Part shown: piece by piece, positions 23,700 through 34,350 of the stretch
How the letters are laid out: every line of letters begins with the position of its first letter
How positions within the stretch are numbered: position 1 is the first letter of the stretch
Assembly (NCBI GenBank): GCA_023101725.1
Contig: JALJCO010007832.1
Location: 48,973 to 112,972, forward strand
DNA: 64,000 nt
Direction of reading: 5' to 3'
DNA from: Atherinomorus stipes
Taxonomy: Eukaryota; Chordata; Actinopteri; Atheriniformes; Atherinidae
Notes under the pieces: model-generated
The model's database searches: none
What the model saw: the letters and a program-made list of their open reading frames with translations, nothing else
What the model was told of the DNA's origin: nothing
Translations under genes and position numbers: made by a program

Positions 23700-26600
23700 C
23701 TATGAAAATGTCCCAGATTTTATTTCAGAGGTTTTAAGGTTTAGTTTGTTTTACAACATCAGAAAAAAGCAATTATGCAAAGCATCTTTGTATGCCTCTA
23801 CCACTTTACAGTTGCAGAGGGGTAGAAATAAGATGATTTTTTCATTGGGTTTTTATATTATATTGAGGCCAACAGAGATGAGCCTGACAAAGTGTAGAAA
23901 GGCTTTATAATCTGTAAAATGCAGGCTTACGTCTGGATCCGTGTGTCATATATGTAGACAACACAGATCACAAGGTTGTTTTAAATCCTTTAAAAACACA
24001 TTTAATTAGTTAAGTGTAGCCTGCAGTGCCCTCTCTGAGTCTGAGCAGCTGGGAGTATACGTCCATGTCCTGTGTCCAGCAGTGTTAAAGGTTGCTCCTT
24101 TGACTCTCAGGTGTTGTGTGTTGCACCTGAGTGGCTCTTACAGCCACTTTTGAACTAACATTGTGATTTGTAGCTGGAGTTTTTAACCCCTGTAATAACC
24201 TGACACCATCTGTCTTAGACTAAATTTCAGTTTGTAGTTGCTGAACATTCACTTTACATCCTGCTTTTCTTTTCTTTCCATCGTCTGTGCTGTATTGAGT
24301 GCTGCACACCTCTAGACTTCAGTCGTCACTATAACAGGAAACGCCATAAAGGCTTTACGCAGCTCACATCCTCGAGACAAATACACCTTTACATGTTTGT
24401 AAAATGAAGCAAAATCAATTTGAACTGTGTGTCTTTTGCGTATTTTTGGCTCTTTAATGTTAACATTCAATCACAGCTTTACTTTCTCTCTCTAAGATTG
24501 GCTTGCTGCTGGATGTCACACTGTGTGGGCAGCCGGCAAGCGCTTGCCAGCGTAGCAGCAGATGGTTGCCATGGGAACCTGGGCCTACACATCCTACCAG
24601 GCATTCCCACTCAGTGAAACACCCTTTCCCTGACAAGTTGGAGATGCGCGTGTCTGCATGCGTGTGCGTACATGCACACATTTGTATGTTTGAACACACA
24701 GACACACTGGCACACACTCTTTTGCCAAAGGGTGACAGCTTTTTCCAGGGTGCAGAGGTGTTTTATTTCTTTGTGTGTGTGTGTTTGATTTCCAGTTCTT
24801 TCAGAAAATAATAATAAAAACAACTTTTAATAACATACATTTATTTAAGTGCTTTTTCTTTTAAAAGCACAACAGATCTCTGATGCTGCAACCTGTTTCT
24901 GCCGCTTTACAAGAAGTGTTATGAATTTTGGTTCCATTCAACAACACATTTAAATTTTTCACATTTTTACCACCTCTTGTCACCAATTACATTACTGTCT
25001 CCAGTAGAAATGGGTTATCTCTGCTCAAATCTGTACTCTTCAGGACCATTAACGGTAAACGGTTAAAAGCACTTGAGAGGTAGGAAATCAAGTACACGAG
25101 ATATCAATCATATGAGAGAGTTGGTGTTATGTAATAATAATAATAATTGCAGGCTTGTACTGTCAGCTGCAAGGCTAATGGTGGAAAATGAGAAAAAATA
25201 TCAAGACTTTCATTATGTGATGTCCTTGTGAGACTTCAAAAAATATGATCTTTGCCAATTAAAGTTTACATGGTAAAAATATCTGCTCGGGCAAGGAAAA
25301 ACAGTGGTTTTTGAACGATAACTTAAGTAAACACAGTTGCAATGAATTCCTGAGTATGTGGTCATCCACAAAGAACTGCATGCATACCTTCTGATATTAT
25401 CTAAATACCCCACCAGAGCCTTGCAGACCTGTGGATGTGCAAGGTGCATCAGCATGTTTAAGCAAAATCCCAAATGTAAAGTTTATATTTTCTACATTAT
25501 ACATATAATCTAAACAGGGATTGTCACTATGTTAAAGTTTTATTACACAATTATCCTGGTAAAATAAAGAGAAAGAAAAAAACAAACAAACAAAAATCAC
25601 TCCACTATGTATAGACCAACATGTTTTGGCTTATGCACAGAATCCTTTTTAACACAGCATAATTACTTTAGTGTAAACTGGCTTTTCCCTGGGCTGTTTC
25701 CATGTCTATTAAATGAACTGGTAAAAATGCTGTCTTTATGTTTAGCTATTAGCTTATCATTACAAAGTTTGACAAAGACCCCGAAACCGCACGTGACACC
25801 TGCTAAAAAGAAAGAGGAATTTTGTGGATCATTTTTACTAAAGCACCAAAACTTATGTGAGACAGTCCCAAATGTGACGCGTTGTCGCTGTTCATCAGGC
25901 ACATCTTAGCTATATGTTTTACATTGAGAAGTAAACAGAAAAACAAAGCCCTTAGAAAATGATAATGATGACAAGCTTTTCTCGACAGCAAGCACTGATT
26001 AAAAGTAATCTTTTTAATAATGACTTGTTTCTGTTAGGTGTCACCATTAGCAACAACAGAAGTCAGCAATTTCTAACAAACCGATGTTTTCATGCCTTTC
26101 ATTCTGCCTTCTGTGAAAAATATGGCAGCTTGCAAATCCAATTTTTCAACATACAGTAAGCTCTGTTTTGTCTTTAATAAACATGAATAAAAACAAAAAG
26201 AAATTCGTAAAATCACATAAAGTGCTTACAACAGATGGGCTCAGATTAAGTGTCTGATAATAACTGAAAGGCTCTTTATTGAAGTCCAGCTGAGGGAAAT
26301 GGTGCATTTATGAAGCCTAATAAAAGGTAAAAAAAAAAAATTTTAAAAAAGGCAGACAAGAACTGTCACAAGTTAGAGAAGAGTGTGAGTAAAGATTGGA
26401 TAACCATTGCGGAAAATAGATACAGATGACTGGAATGTAATAAAGTTGTAATTACCGGTAACTATGCTACAAAAATACGTATAATCCTGGAAGGTGGACT
26501 GTTGATATGTGTAAATTATAAATAAGAACACAATATAAAGTTTTGTTAGAAACTAGAAACAGACATATTTTTTCATTAAGATTTCAGCTCATCTGAACTT

Positions 26601-27128
26601 ACGGGAGAAACACTATAAAAACATTTGTACAGGGGCAACAAAAGGCTGGAAAAGCACCTGCACATGTTCTACACCATTGGAAGGCTAAGATTCTTGAGAT
26701 GTGAATGATGTATACCATGCAGGCAACAATCATAACTGTAGATTGCTTATTTGTCACTAATGCAATTTGTATTTGAAGCCATATTGCATTCTAATAGCAG
26801 ATGACACTGCAATAAAAATGGTCCTGTTACATCAGCAAAGGTCCAGTAAAAGCAGTCCTGTAAAACTGTTAATCAACAGCAAATCTTTTTTTTTTAATCA
26901 ATAAAAACCTGTTTTAGGTTAAAATGGAAGAAATTTTAAGGAATTAATTAAATTGTTAAAGGAGTGATGGCAAGGGTACAAACTATTTCATGTAGTTGAT
27001 ATTGCTGCAATTCTTTAAAGAAAAATAAAGTCACTTTTTTCAGGGGGGTTGTTTTGGCACGCCAGATTGCCCTCCTAATGATACGGTAGGGTAATGATAT
27101 GGTCTGCCATGAGACCAAATTGACTTAA
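23700..27128. other. unassigned intergenic DNA
   Basis: I see no supported gene. Low-complexity parts: alternating CA/TG near 24655-24790 and A-rich runs near 25580 and 26330. Confidence 0.4.
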
Positions 27129-27388
27129 TTTTTTTTATTTTATTCTTTTTAATATACTTTATTTTTCCCATTTAGAGAGCCAATTAGGAAATTCATTGTC
27201 TGCATTTTCACCCATCTCAGGTTAAACCTGAGAGCAGTGGGCTGCTACTTAAAGCGTCGGGGGAACAGTTGGTGGTGGTGGGTGTTAAGGATCTTGCTCA
27301 AGGGTCCACAGTGGTTCACGTGAGTGCCGTGTTGGAGACTCGAACCCGGGCCAAAGGCCGCAACATTACCACTACGCTACCCACTCCC
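27129..27388 (-). repeat. full-length tRNA-derived SINE
   Basis: On the minus strand it begins GGGAGTGGGTAGCGTAGTGG (A-box like), then GGGTTCGAGTC (B box), then the body with AACCACTGTGGACCC and GTAGCAGCCCACTGCTCTCA, and an AT-rich tail containing AATAAAGTATATT. Copies of the family are at 15203-15331 and 50391-50630. Confidence 0.85.
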
Positions 27389-27555
27389 ACCACCTCCCTA
27401 TTCGTTACAACCTTATTTGGAAAAACTAGGTCAACCTACCAGCAGCTAGCGGTCAGAGTTTGTTGTTTGCTAAAGGCTATCTGTTAGCATCATGGGCACT
27501 TCAGACAGTGAACTTGCGCTTATAAGACAAGACTCCATTTAGAAAATAAATAAAG

Positions 27556-27959
27556 TTAAAGGTAATGACAATGTTGTGGTTGCCTCCTTCAGTGTTGCTG
27601 CAGAAGTTTTTTTCTTTTAAAATCCACTTGTTAGGATTGCAGTCAGACATGCTAGCGTGACTCGCTGGTGTATCAGCTGGGGGAGGAGGGGAGGGGGGAA
27701 CGAGAGCAGATGGAGCAACGAGAGGCGAGGAGGAAGGCTGTTCGCTTTGATGGTGTGCTCTAATTGGAGAATATGAATTACGTAGATTGACAACCTGCTG
27801 TCTGATTCATCCATTTTTGAACAAAGAAACAAAGCTGACTGCTCGTGAACGGGGACTTTGATACTTGCTCTTGACATTCACCTGACCTTATCAGTGCCCA
27901 ACAGATATTATACCCCCCAAACCACAGAAAAGTTAACTTTGTTGTCATGGCACCTTTAA
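27556..27959. mobile_element. TTAA-flanked MITE
   Basis: Ends TTAAAGGTAATGACAATGTT and TTGTTGTCATGGCACCTTTAA form inverted repeats with TTAA at both borders. No coding potential. Confidence 0.7.
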
Positions 27960-28330
27960 CTAAATTTTGCTCTTCTCCGGCACTTTTTCCTCAATTTTGG
28001 AAGCTCTTACTCTTGCTTAAATTAACAAGGTTTATTATCAAACTCTAAATGCCCCATCCAAATAAGATGAAAATCTGCAGCACATTTGGTCTTAGCAAGT
28101 CTAAATAAACCAACACTAATGTATAGCGACAATCTCAGTTTCTACAGAAGAGTAATCGGGCCACCGAAAAAAGAAGAATATAACTCTGAGAAAAAGTCAG
28201 AATTCTGACTCCCCCCCCCCCCCCCCCCCCCCAATCTTTTAAGGGGGGGGATATCTTTTTATCTCTAAAAAGGATTCTGACTTCCTTCTACCAAAAACCT
28301 AAAAAACGTTATTTTTTTTTTCTTAAGTGG
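27960..28330. other. unassigned DNA with poly-C tract
   Basis: Poly-C run of about 22 bases at 28211-28232 followed within 20 bases by a G8 run. No gene seen. Confidence 0.6.
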
Positions 28331-29400
28331 CCCACCGTTGGGAGGTGGCCAGCCTGGTGTCACGGTCCGCAAACAACAACCTCACTCTCAACACAGACAA
28401 GATGAGGGAGATGATAGCAGACATGAGAAAGGAGAGGAAACATCATCGGCCACTGTTCATGGACCGGGTGGAGCAGGTGAGCAGCTTCAAATTCCTGGGT
28501 GTCCACATCAGTGAAGACTTCACCTGGACACTGAACATTCAGGAAGGTACAACAACGGCTGCATTTCCTGAGGATAGTGAGGAAATTTGCTACATCTCCA
28601 AAGATCCTCTGCAACTGCTACAGCTGCATCATTGGGAGCATCCTGACCAGCTGCATTACCGCATGGTAGCACCACTGCCACGGACAGCAGATGCCTGCAG
28701 ATATGGGCCTATTCCACTTTTCCATGCACATTTTCATAACCCTTCCACACAGCACGGCATGCTTTATTTGTGTTTCCTCTAAAACCTGCTAACATTTTCT
28801 GCACCCGTTTTAGAGCTAGCTCTAACCGTGCTGAACCTACACAAAACGTGATGTACCTGATGGTTCTCCACTGACTGGTCAAAGGAAATTGCCGTCTTAC
28901 GCGTTTCGCCTCGCCTCTTCTAAAAATATCTAGCTCTGTTTTCAGTGACTACAAACCACAGAGAAAAGAACAACAGCAGTAACACCTCGATATCATCCAA
29001 TGCCTCCATTGTTGTTTTTACTTGACTGACAACCGCGTGGCACGGCAGAGACGTCATGGCAGTCTCGACTGCGCCTACTCCACACACCTCCAGGTGGTAG
29101 ACTACTGCTTCTCCTGTGTGGAAACAAAAACCGTCCTCGTCGTCTTTTAGCGTGTGGTGCTGTACTGTGCTGTACCGTGCCCTGTGCAGCTGCAATGGAA
29201 AGGTCCCAATAGTGGTAAAGACTGCTGAGAGGATCACTAAGACTCCCCTGCCCTCTCTGCAGAGCATCTACAGAGCCCAGAGGAAAGCTGCCTCCATCCT
29301 CAAAGACCCCACCCACTCCCAGCACGGACTGTTCACACTCCTACAGTACCTTCAGGCTGGGGTACAGGAGTGTGAGATGCAAAACCTCCAGACTCATGAT
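28331..29400 (+). pseudogene. LINE reverse transcriptase fragment split by a MITE
   Basis: Part one (about 28331-28699) reads NNNLTLNTDKMREMIADMRK and VSSFKFLGVHISEDFTWTLN, then shifts frame (FLRIVRKFATSPKI). Part two (about 29212-29395) continues the same protein with VVKTAERITKTPLPSLQSIY and KAASILKDPTHS. About 510 bp (28700-29211) intervene. The copy is 5' truncated. Confidence 0.8.
28700..29211. mobile_element. non-autonomous DNA transposon inside the LINE
   Basis: Imperfect inverted ends, CCTATTCCACTTTTCCATGC on the left and TGCAATGGAAAGGTCCCAAT on the right, interrupt an otherwise continuous LINE reading. GC-rich inner ends resemble hAT-type fish MITEs. The target duplication is unclear. 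Confidence 0.55.
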
Positions 29401-30099
29401 GTTCGATACTGGCTTTTTAACCGTTATCCAATATTCTGATATTGTCCAACCCTTAATTTCTGATATCAACCGATACCAATCTATGCAGAGAACTTTGAGA
29501 TTGTATTTCTCTTATTTTGAGAAATACAACTACATTCTGCTCGGAGAGCAAAGATCCAAAAATAGCCTTAACTCCACCAGAGGAGTTCATTTTGGACATC
29601 TGTCATATATCGGATACTAGCAGGTATTAAGAGAACACGTGGCTAATTCTAATGTTTCTGACAACTTTGTAACTTAACCAACAACTTAGACATATTATAA
29701 GCAGCTTTAAGCAAGTCACTCTGGAGCAGCAGCAGCTGCACCGTAGTAGGGCTGTCAAAATTGCTCCAAAATGATGTTGGAATATTTGCTCTAAAATTAA
29801 CACATAATTCGAATAAATTTGAATATCCATTTGAGCAATGTGCCAATAGGAGGACAAACTAATACAAGACATAACTACTTGTACAGACTAATCCGAGCAG
29901 CGCTTTTGTGTGTTGCGCCATCTTGCGGCATGGCTGTTGCTTAGTGAAGGAGTCCCAATTACCTCCTATCTGCCAACATAGAAAGCAGCGTGAATATCTG
30001 GATTTACAACGCTGGACAATGGTTTAAGGTAATGATAACCTATGGGTATGTTATCCGGAGATCTCTAAAATATTCTGACATTTTTATTTATTCATTTTT

Positions 30100-30166
30100 G
30101 GGCTGCACGGTGGCGTGGTGGTTAGCACCGCAGTCTCACAGTAAGAAGGTCGCTGATTCGATTCCC
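30100..30166 (+). repeat. tRNA-like headed repeat fragment
   Basis: GGGCTGCACGGTGGCGTGGT, then GGTTAGCACCGCAG (A box) and GATTCGATTCCCGG (B box), as in a very widespread animal interspersed repeat. It stops abruptly at the junction with repeat X'. A repeat head, not a tRNA gene. Confidence 0.7.
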
Positions 30167-30292
30167 GGTCCAGCATGTAGAAAAGTCCTTGTTATTGTGG
30201 AAGAACTTCATATCCCAGCATTCCTTTCATGTGACTATGGTGCAGCTGCTGCTGCTACAGACTGACTTGCTTTGAAGCTGCTTATTCAGGTG

Positions 30293-30834
30293 TTAAAGGT
30301 ACAGTATATAAGAATTACTGACATCTAGTGGTAAAGATGGGCATTTGAAAGAAAAGATGTTTTCTTTCAAATGACTTTATATTCTTAGCACTGTAGTGAA
30401 TGTACGGTGGCCGTTAGTGGCCAAAATTCTCCCAGACATAAAGATGTTTCTTCTGTAAGTGGATTCAGTGGTCTCAGGTGTAGCTTTGACTGTACTATGA
30501 GTAGCTATTTTTTATGTCTTTTAAGGGATTACTTATCCCAAACAATGCTCTAACTCCCATTAAACAAAACTTGAAAGTTCAGAGGGTTCTTACTTCACTC
30601 ACATTGTTTTGTCCATTCAGGGACACCATAGTAAAATGGTGGAACAAATATGGCAGCCTCCATATGTGCACTACCCAGCAAGTAGATGTAAATGACACAT
30701 TCTAAGAAAATAAACATGTAACAGCTATTCTTGTGAAGCAATTACACATTAATAGAAACACAGTTTTGGATTAAATATCACATTTTTCTGCTATTGAACT
30801 TTGATTTTTTTTTTTTTACATACTGTACCTTTAA
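30293..30834. mobile_element. TTAA-flanked MITE, short copy (same family as 12340-13265)
   Basis: Ends TTAAAGGTACAGTATATAAG and TTACATACTGTACCTTTAA, with TTAA at both borders. It lies in opposite orientation to the 12340 copy and breaks repeat X' at TTAA. Confidence 0.8.
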
Positions 30835-30924
30835 GTTGCTGGTTAAGTTACCAAGTTGTCAGAAACATTATAACGAACCACATATTGGCTAATACCTACT
30901 AGTATCTGAGACATCTATCAGATA

Positions 30925-32016
30925 GATATTTTTTTAATTAATTAATTTATTTTTATTTCAATTCACTTATTCAGTGTCATACACCACAAAAGGTGCCCAG
31001 CCCACATGGGCTTACAAAGACACGAAAACAAATAATAGGCAGTCATCAACATACAATATATCAAACAAAGAGTGTCCTCTTACATTGAAGCCAAGCACTT
31101 AACAAAAGTGAGCCAAGATTGGTTTATACTTAAACAGATACTTAAGTCTGTCCTCATCGGACATTGTAAACAACAGTACATCTACATCAGACAATTTACA
31201 AAATAATTGCTTTCTCAATTCATGATATAGAGGGCAATGAAATACGAAATGCAGTTCATTTTCGACATCATTTAACTGACACAAACAACATATGCGTTCT
31301 TCCCATAGACTGTATATAATTACTGGATGTGGCTTGTGGTTTTTGAATAGAGAAATGAGAAGAAGTTGGGGGGTTTTATTTCTGTCGAGATGTGGGTGTG
31401 TGGTGTGTGGCGGGACTAGGGAAAAATGAAAGGTGGGGGGGGGGGGGGGGGAAAAGAAGTGAGGGGAACGTGGGGAAAGATAATGAGAAAGAAAAAAAGG
31501 GAAAAAAAAGGGCGGATGAGGGAGGATGAAGAGAAGAGAAGAATTGTTACTGGAGCGGTGAATGGGAGTTGTGGGAGTGAGTGGAGAATGGGATGAGATA
31601 AGAGGAAGGGAGGAGGGGGGGGGGTGGGGGTGTAGCGTGCGGAGGAAGGGAATCAAAGTAGATAATGATAATAGGAGAAATAAAAAAAAAAAAATAAAAA
31701 AAAAAGATATAAAAATTCATTCGAAATGAAGGTAAAGATGAAATAATAAAAAAAAAATGAAAATTATTTTTGGATGAGGATGTAAATATGTTTATTTGGG
31801 GGGGGAATTAGGTGTAAATGAGTATGGGTGGGGTGATTGGGGGCTGGGGGAAGGATGGAGGAAAAATAAATAAAAGGGGTGTGGGGGGTTTTGGGTTCTT
31901 CCTCTGGGACTGAGTAATACCGACCCGTCTCCAGGGCCAAAGGCAAAGTTCCAGACCTCAACTGAGCACACACTGATCTCTGAGCTCTAGTCAAGTACAT
32001 AGATATATGTATCATA
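30925..32016 (-). mobile_element. 5'-truncated LINE insertion with 9-bp target duplication
   Basis: TATCAGATA flanks it at 30916-30924 and 32017-32025. The minus strand reads QRSVCAQLRSGTLPLALETG near 31950, then, after an internal insertion, RICCLCQLNDVENELHFVFH (from about 31296), the Cys/His C-terminal motif of a LINE ORF2. The T-rich lower end (30930-30960) is its A-rich tail. Confidence 0.75.
31304..31894. mobile_element. 591-bp purine-rich insertion within the LINE
   Basis: Flanked by GTTCTTCC at 31296-31303 and 31895-31902, exactly where the LINE protein reading breaks (SVPEEE on one side, RICCLC on the other). It starts CATAGACTGTATATAATTAC. From about 31410 the plus strand is overwhelmingly A and G, with G and A homopolymers. 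Class unknown. Confidence 0.65.
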
Positions 32017-32096
32017 TATCAGATACTGGTTGTCATATACAGCCAGCAGTCCAAAATGAACTCCTCTGGCTGAGGTAAGGCTACTTTGGGATCTTT

Positions 32097-32633
32097 GTAT
32101 TTCTGGACTGCATTTCTGTGCTGGACCTTTAAAAAATCATTAGCTGCAGCTGCCAGTCGTACTGTGATTATTGAGATTATGTGCATTCGTATTTGCTATA
32201 TTCTCTTTAAAAAAAGCAAAATAAAGTTGTTCTTTCCTGGATAAAGTGTATGCGACATGTCTCACACAGGTGTTTTCACTTATCTTGACTTATTGGATCT
32301 CCTGTGTTCCTCACACACTTGGTAGGTGTGTAAAATTGAACCCTCACCTTTTTTAATCAGCACAAGCAATTAGCTACATTCACATTGTTTATTTGTTCTT
32401 ATCACTGGTGCTACAATTAGCATAGCCAACATTTTATGTTTTACACAGATGTCCAATCCCAGTCTGTATCATTAACTGTGGAGACTGCATTTTTCTTTAA
32501 GCACCATGGACAGGTGCTTGAAATGCTTGAATGCTTGAATATGGCATGAAATTTTATTTCAATGAGGAAAAAAATATTCCACCCTAGTTTTGGGAGCTTG
32601 GGGGGTCCTTATAATATATCAATCTGAAAATCT
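32097..32633. other. unassigned interior of the hAT element
   Basis: AT-rich with no coding potential recognised. Confidence 0.4.
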
Positions 32634-32813
32634 GCCGGCATCCTGTAGGTATTAGAAATTTCCCTGCTGCAGCACACCTGACTCTAATCAATAGGTAATT
32701 GTGCAGAGCTGGATGTGAAGCTCTACACAAGTCAGAAGGTGTGTTGCCACAGGGAAACTCCTAATATCTGCAGGATGATGGCCCTCGGGTATCGGAGTTG
32801 CCCATCCCTGCTG
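32634..32813. mobile_element. palindromic hAT-type MITE fragment
   Basis: The inverted pair TTTCCCTGCTGCAGCACACC and GGTGTGTTGCCACAGGGAAA, with the right terminus TGCCCATCCCTGCTG, is typical of common fish hAT MITEs. The left end appears truncated. Confidence 0.55.
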
Positions 32814-32904
32814 TATGGACCCTCATGAAGCAGTTGCTGGTGGATGTGAAACAAGAGGGGTGTCACATTTTTGGCACTTGGCTTTAGGTGTACCACTATA
32901 TGCA

Positions 32905-33256
32905 TTTATAGGACTGGTGGACTGCTAGTTCGATTCCCGGCTGGGGAGGGGGTTCGAACAATTCCAACTGTGGCCTTCCTGTGTGGAGTTTGCATGTTCT
33001 CCCCGTGTATGCGTGGGTTCTCTCCGGGTACTCCGGCTTCTTCCCACCATCCAAAGACATGCGTGTTTGGTTAATTGATCACTCTAAATTGTCCCTAGGT
33101 ATGAATGTGAGTATGAATGGTTGTCTGTCTCTCTGTGTTGGCCCTGCGACAGAATGGTGACCTGTCCAGGGTGTACCCCGCCTCTCGCCTGATAATAGCT
33201 GGGATAGGCTCCAACAACCCCAGCGACCCTGAACTGGATAAGTGGTACAAAAAAAT
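32905..33256 (+). repeat. widespread animal repeat, body and tail
   Basis: GTTCGATTCCCGGCTGGGG, TGTGGAGTTTGCATGTTCTC, TGACCTGTCCAGGGTGTACC and GCTGGGATAGGCTCCA follow in order, the known order of this repeat. The head is partly lost. The tail merges into an AT microsatellite near 33278. Confidence 0.85.
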
Positions 33257-33259
33257 GAA

Positions 33260-34060
33260 TGAAAAAAAGGATGAAATATATATATATTTTTTTGTACATT
33301 GGAGCATTAATTTCAACTATTATTCATTTCCGGAAACTGTCTTTAATGACAAGCCACACTGGAATATAAAACGCACATCTTGTGATTACTTATCAAAGTT
33401 TAACAAAACAAACTCTTTCAAAGGTCGTTGTACATTATATAACATTATATTTCACAATATCTCCCTGATGAGTCATTAACTCACAGCAACACACAGCTGT
33501 CTCTGTTAGCATTAGCTAGCATAATAACATTACGCGGTGCGTCATTTTCGGGTGCACAGAAATGTGAAATAAAGTGCCAGATAATTGAGTGTTCACTGTA
33601 ATTTACAGTGTTTTTGTTGTTGGGGATTTAATCCAATGTTTTCTTCGCCGTGGCAGGCTGACATCAAGTTATTTCTCCTCTGCTCTGTGTCCGGTATTCC
33701 TCCCCGATACAAACACTGACATGAGTGGACTGAGCAGCAGCATCATCCAGTTTTGTCACAGACAGCAGAAATTTTCACGAAATAAATGTCCATGATCTTC
33801 TTATTCACTTATTACCACAATTAAAGTTTTCCACTGCTGTTCCAACAACCAGTGTGTCCTTGTGACAGTCCTTCCAGATTTCCTCCATGTTGTTAAGAAA
33901 AAAGTTATTATCTGTTCTAATTACACATGTACAAAAAACGCTTCCCAGGCAATGGTGGTTTGGCCAGATAAGTCTGCCAAGGAAATTAGACAATGAACCC
34001 CCGAGTATTAATTTTCACATTAGAATCTCGGGTTTTTATTAATATTTGAACATATATTCG
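33260..34060. other. right interior of the hAT element
   Basis: Non-coding. A GAAATAAA-type run and AT-rich subterminal DNA lead to the right inverted repeat. No transposase remnant identified. Confidence 0.4.
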
Positions 34061-34350
34061 AATTTAGAATATTCGCTGACAGCCCTACACCGTAGTCACA
34101 TGACTAAAATGAATGCAAGAATATGAAGTTCTTCCAGAATAACAGGGACCTTTAGCTACATGCTGGACCGCTGCTAATGGACCAAGATCCAGTGAGATTT
34201 TGTAACAGAAAAATAAGATCTTGTGATATTTCGTTAGGAAAATATCGACACAACAAAACCGGTACAGATATTTTTCCGATATCACATTTTAATATGATGC
34301 CAATAATATCATTAGACAGATCATATCTGACATCTCTACTTTTAGCTTGA

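Larger units (their letters stand above)
30167..32096. repeat. repeat X', inverted copy of repeat X with insertions
   Basis: Reverse complement similarity to 29546-29746 plus 34096-34169. It contains GCAGCTGCACCATAGTCACA, the empty form of the hAT target site. It is interrupted by a TTAA MITE (30293-30834) and a LINE (30925-32016). Confidence 0.7.
29747..34087. mobile_element. hAT element with 8-bp target duplication, carrying nested insertions
   Basis: The left end TAGGGCTGTCA and the right end TGACAGCCCTA are perfect inverted repeats. CACCGTAG is duplicated exactly at 29739-29746 and 34088-34095. AT-rich subterminal TTCGAAT motifs occur at both ends. No transposase reading was found, so it was probably a non-autonomous element enlarged to 4.3 kb by later insertions. 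Confidence 0.85.
29410..34350. repeat. repeat X, forward copy interrupted by a hAT element
   Basis: Segments 29546-29746 and 34096-34169 align with the reverse complement of 32096-30167 (copy X'). Outer parts are rich in CGATA-type motifs and their limits are approximate. The unbroken version of the same site in X' shows that the intervening hAT is a later insertion. The family is unnamed here. Confidence 0.6.

Noticed and set aside
28211..28250. Poly-C followed by poly-G as a possible structured element
   Set aside because: Simple homopolymers prone to assembly error; no further structure seen.
30100..30166. Possible tRNA gene with A and B boxes
   Set aside because: It is the head of a widespread interspersed repeat; no cloverleaf closes.
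31099..31656. 185-codon minus-strand frame rich in Pro, His and Ser
   Set aside because: Only its last 60 or so residues are real LINE sequence; the rest is translation of the purine-rich insertion.
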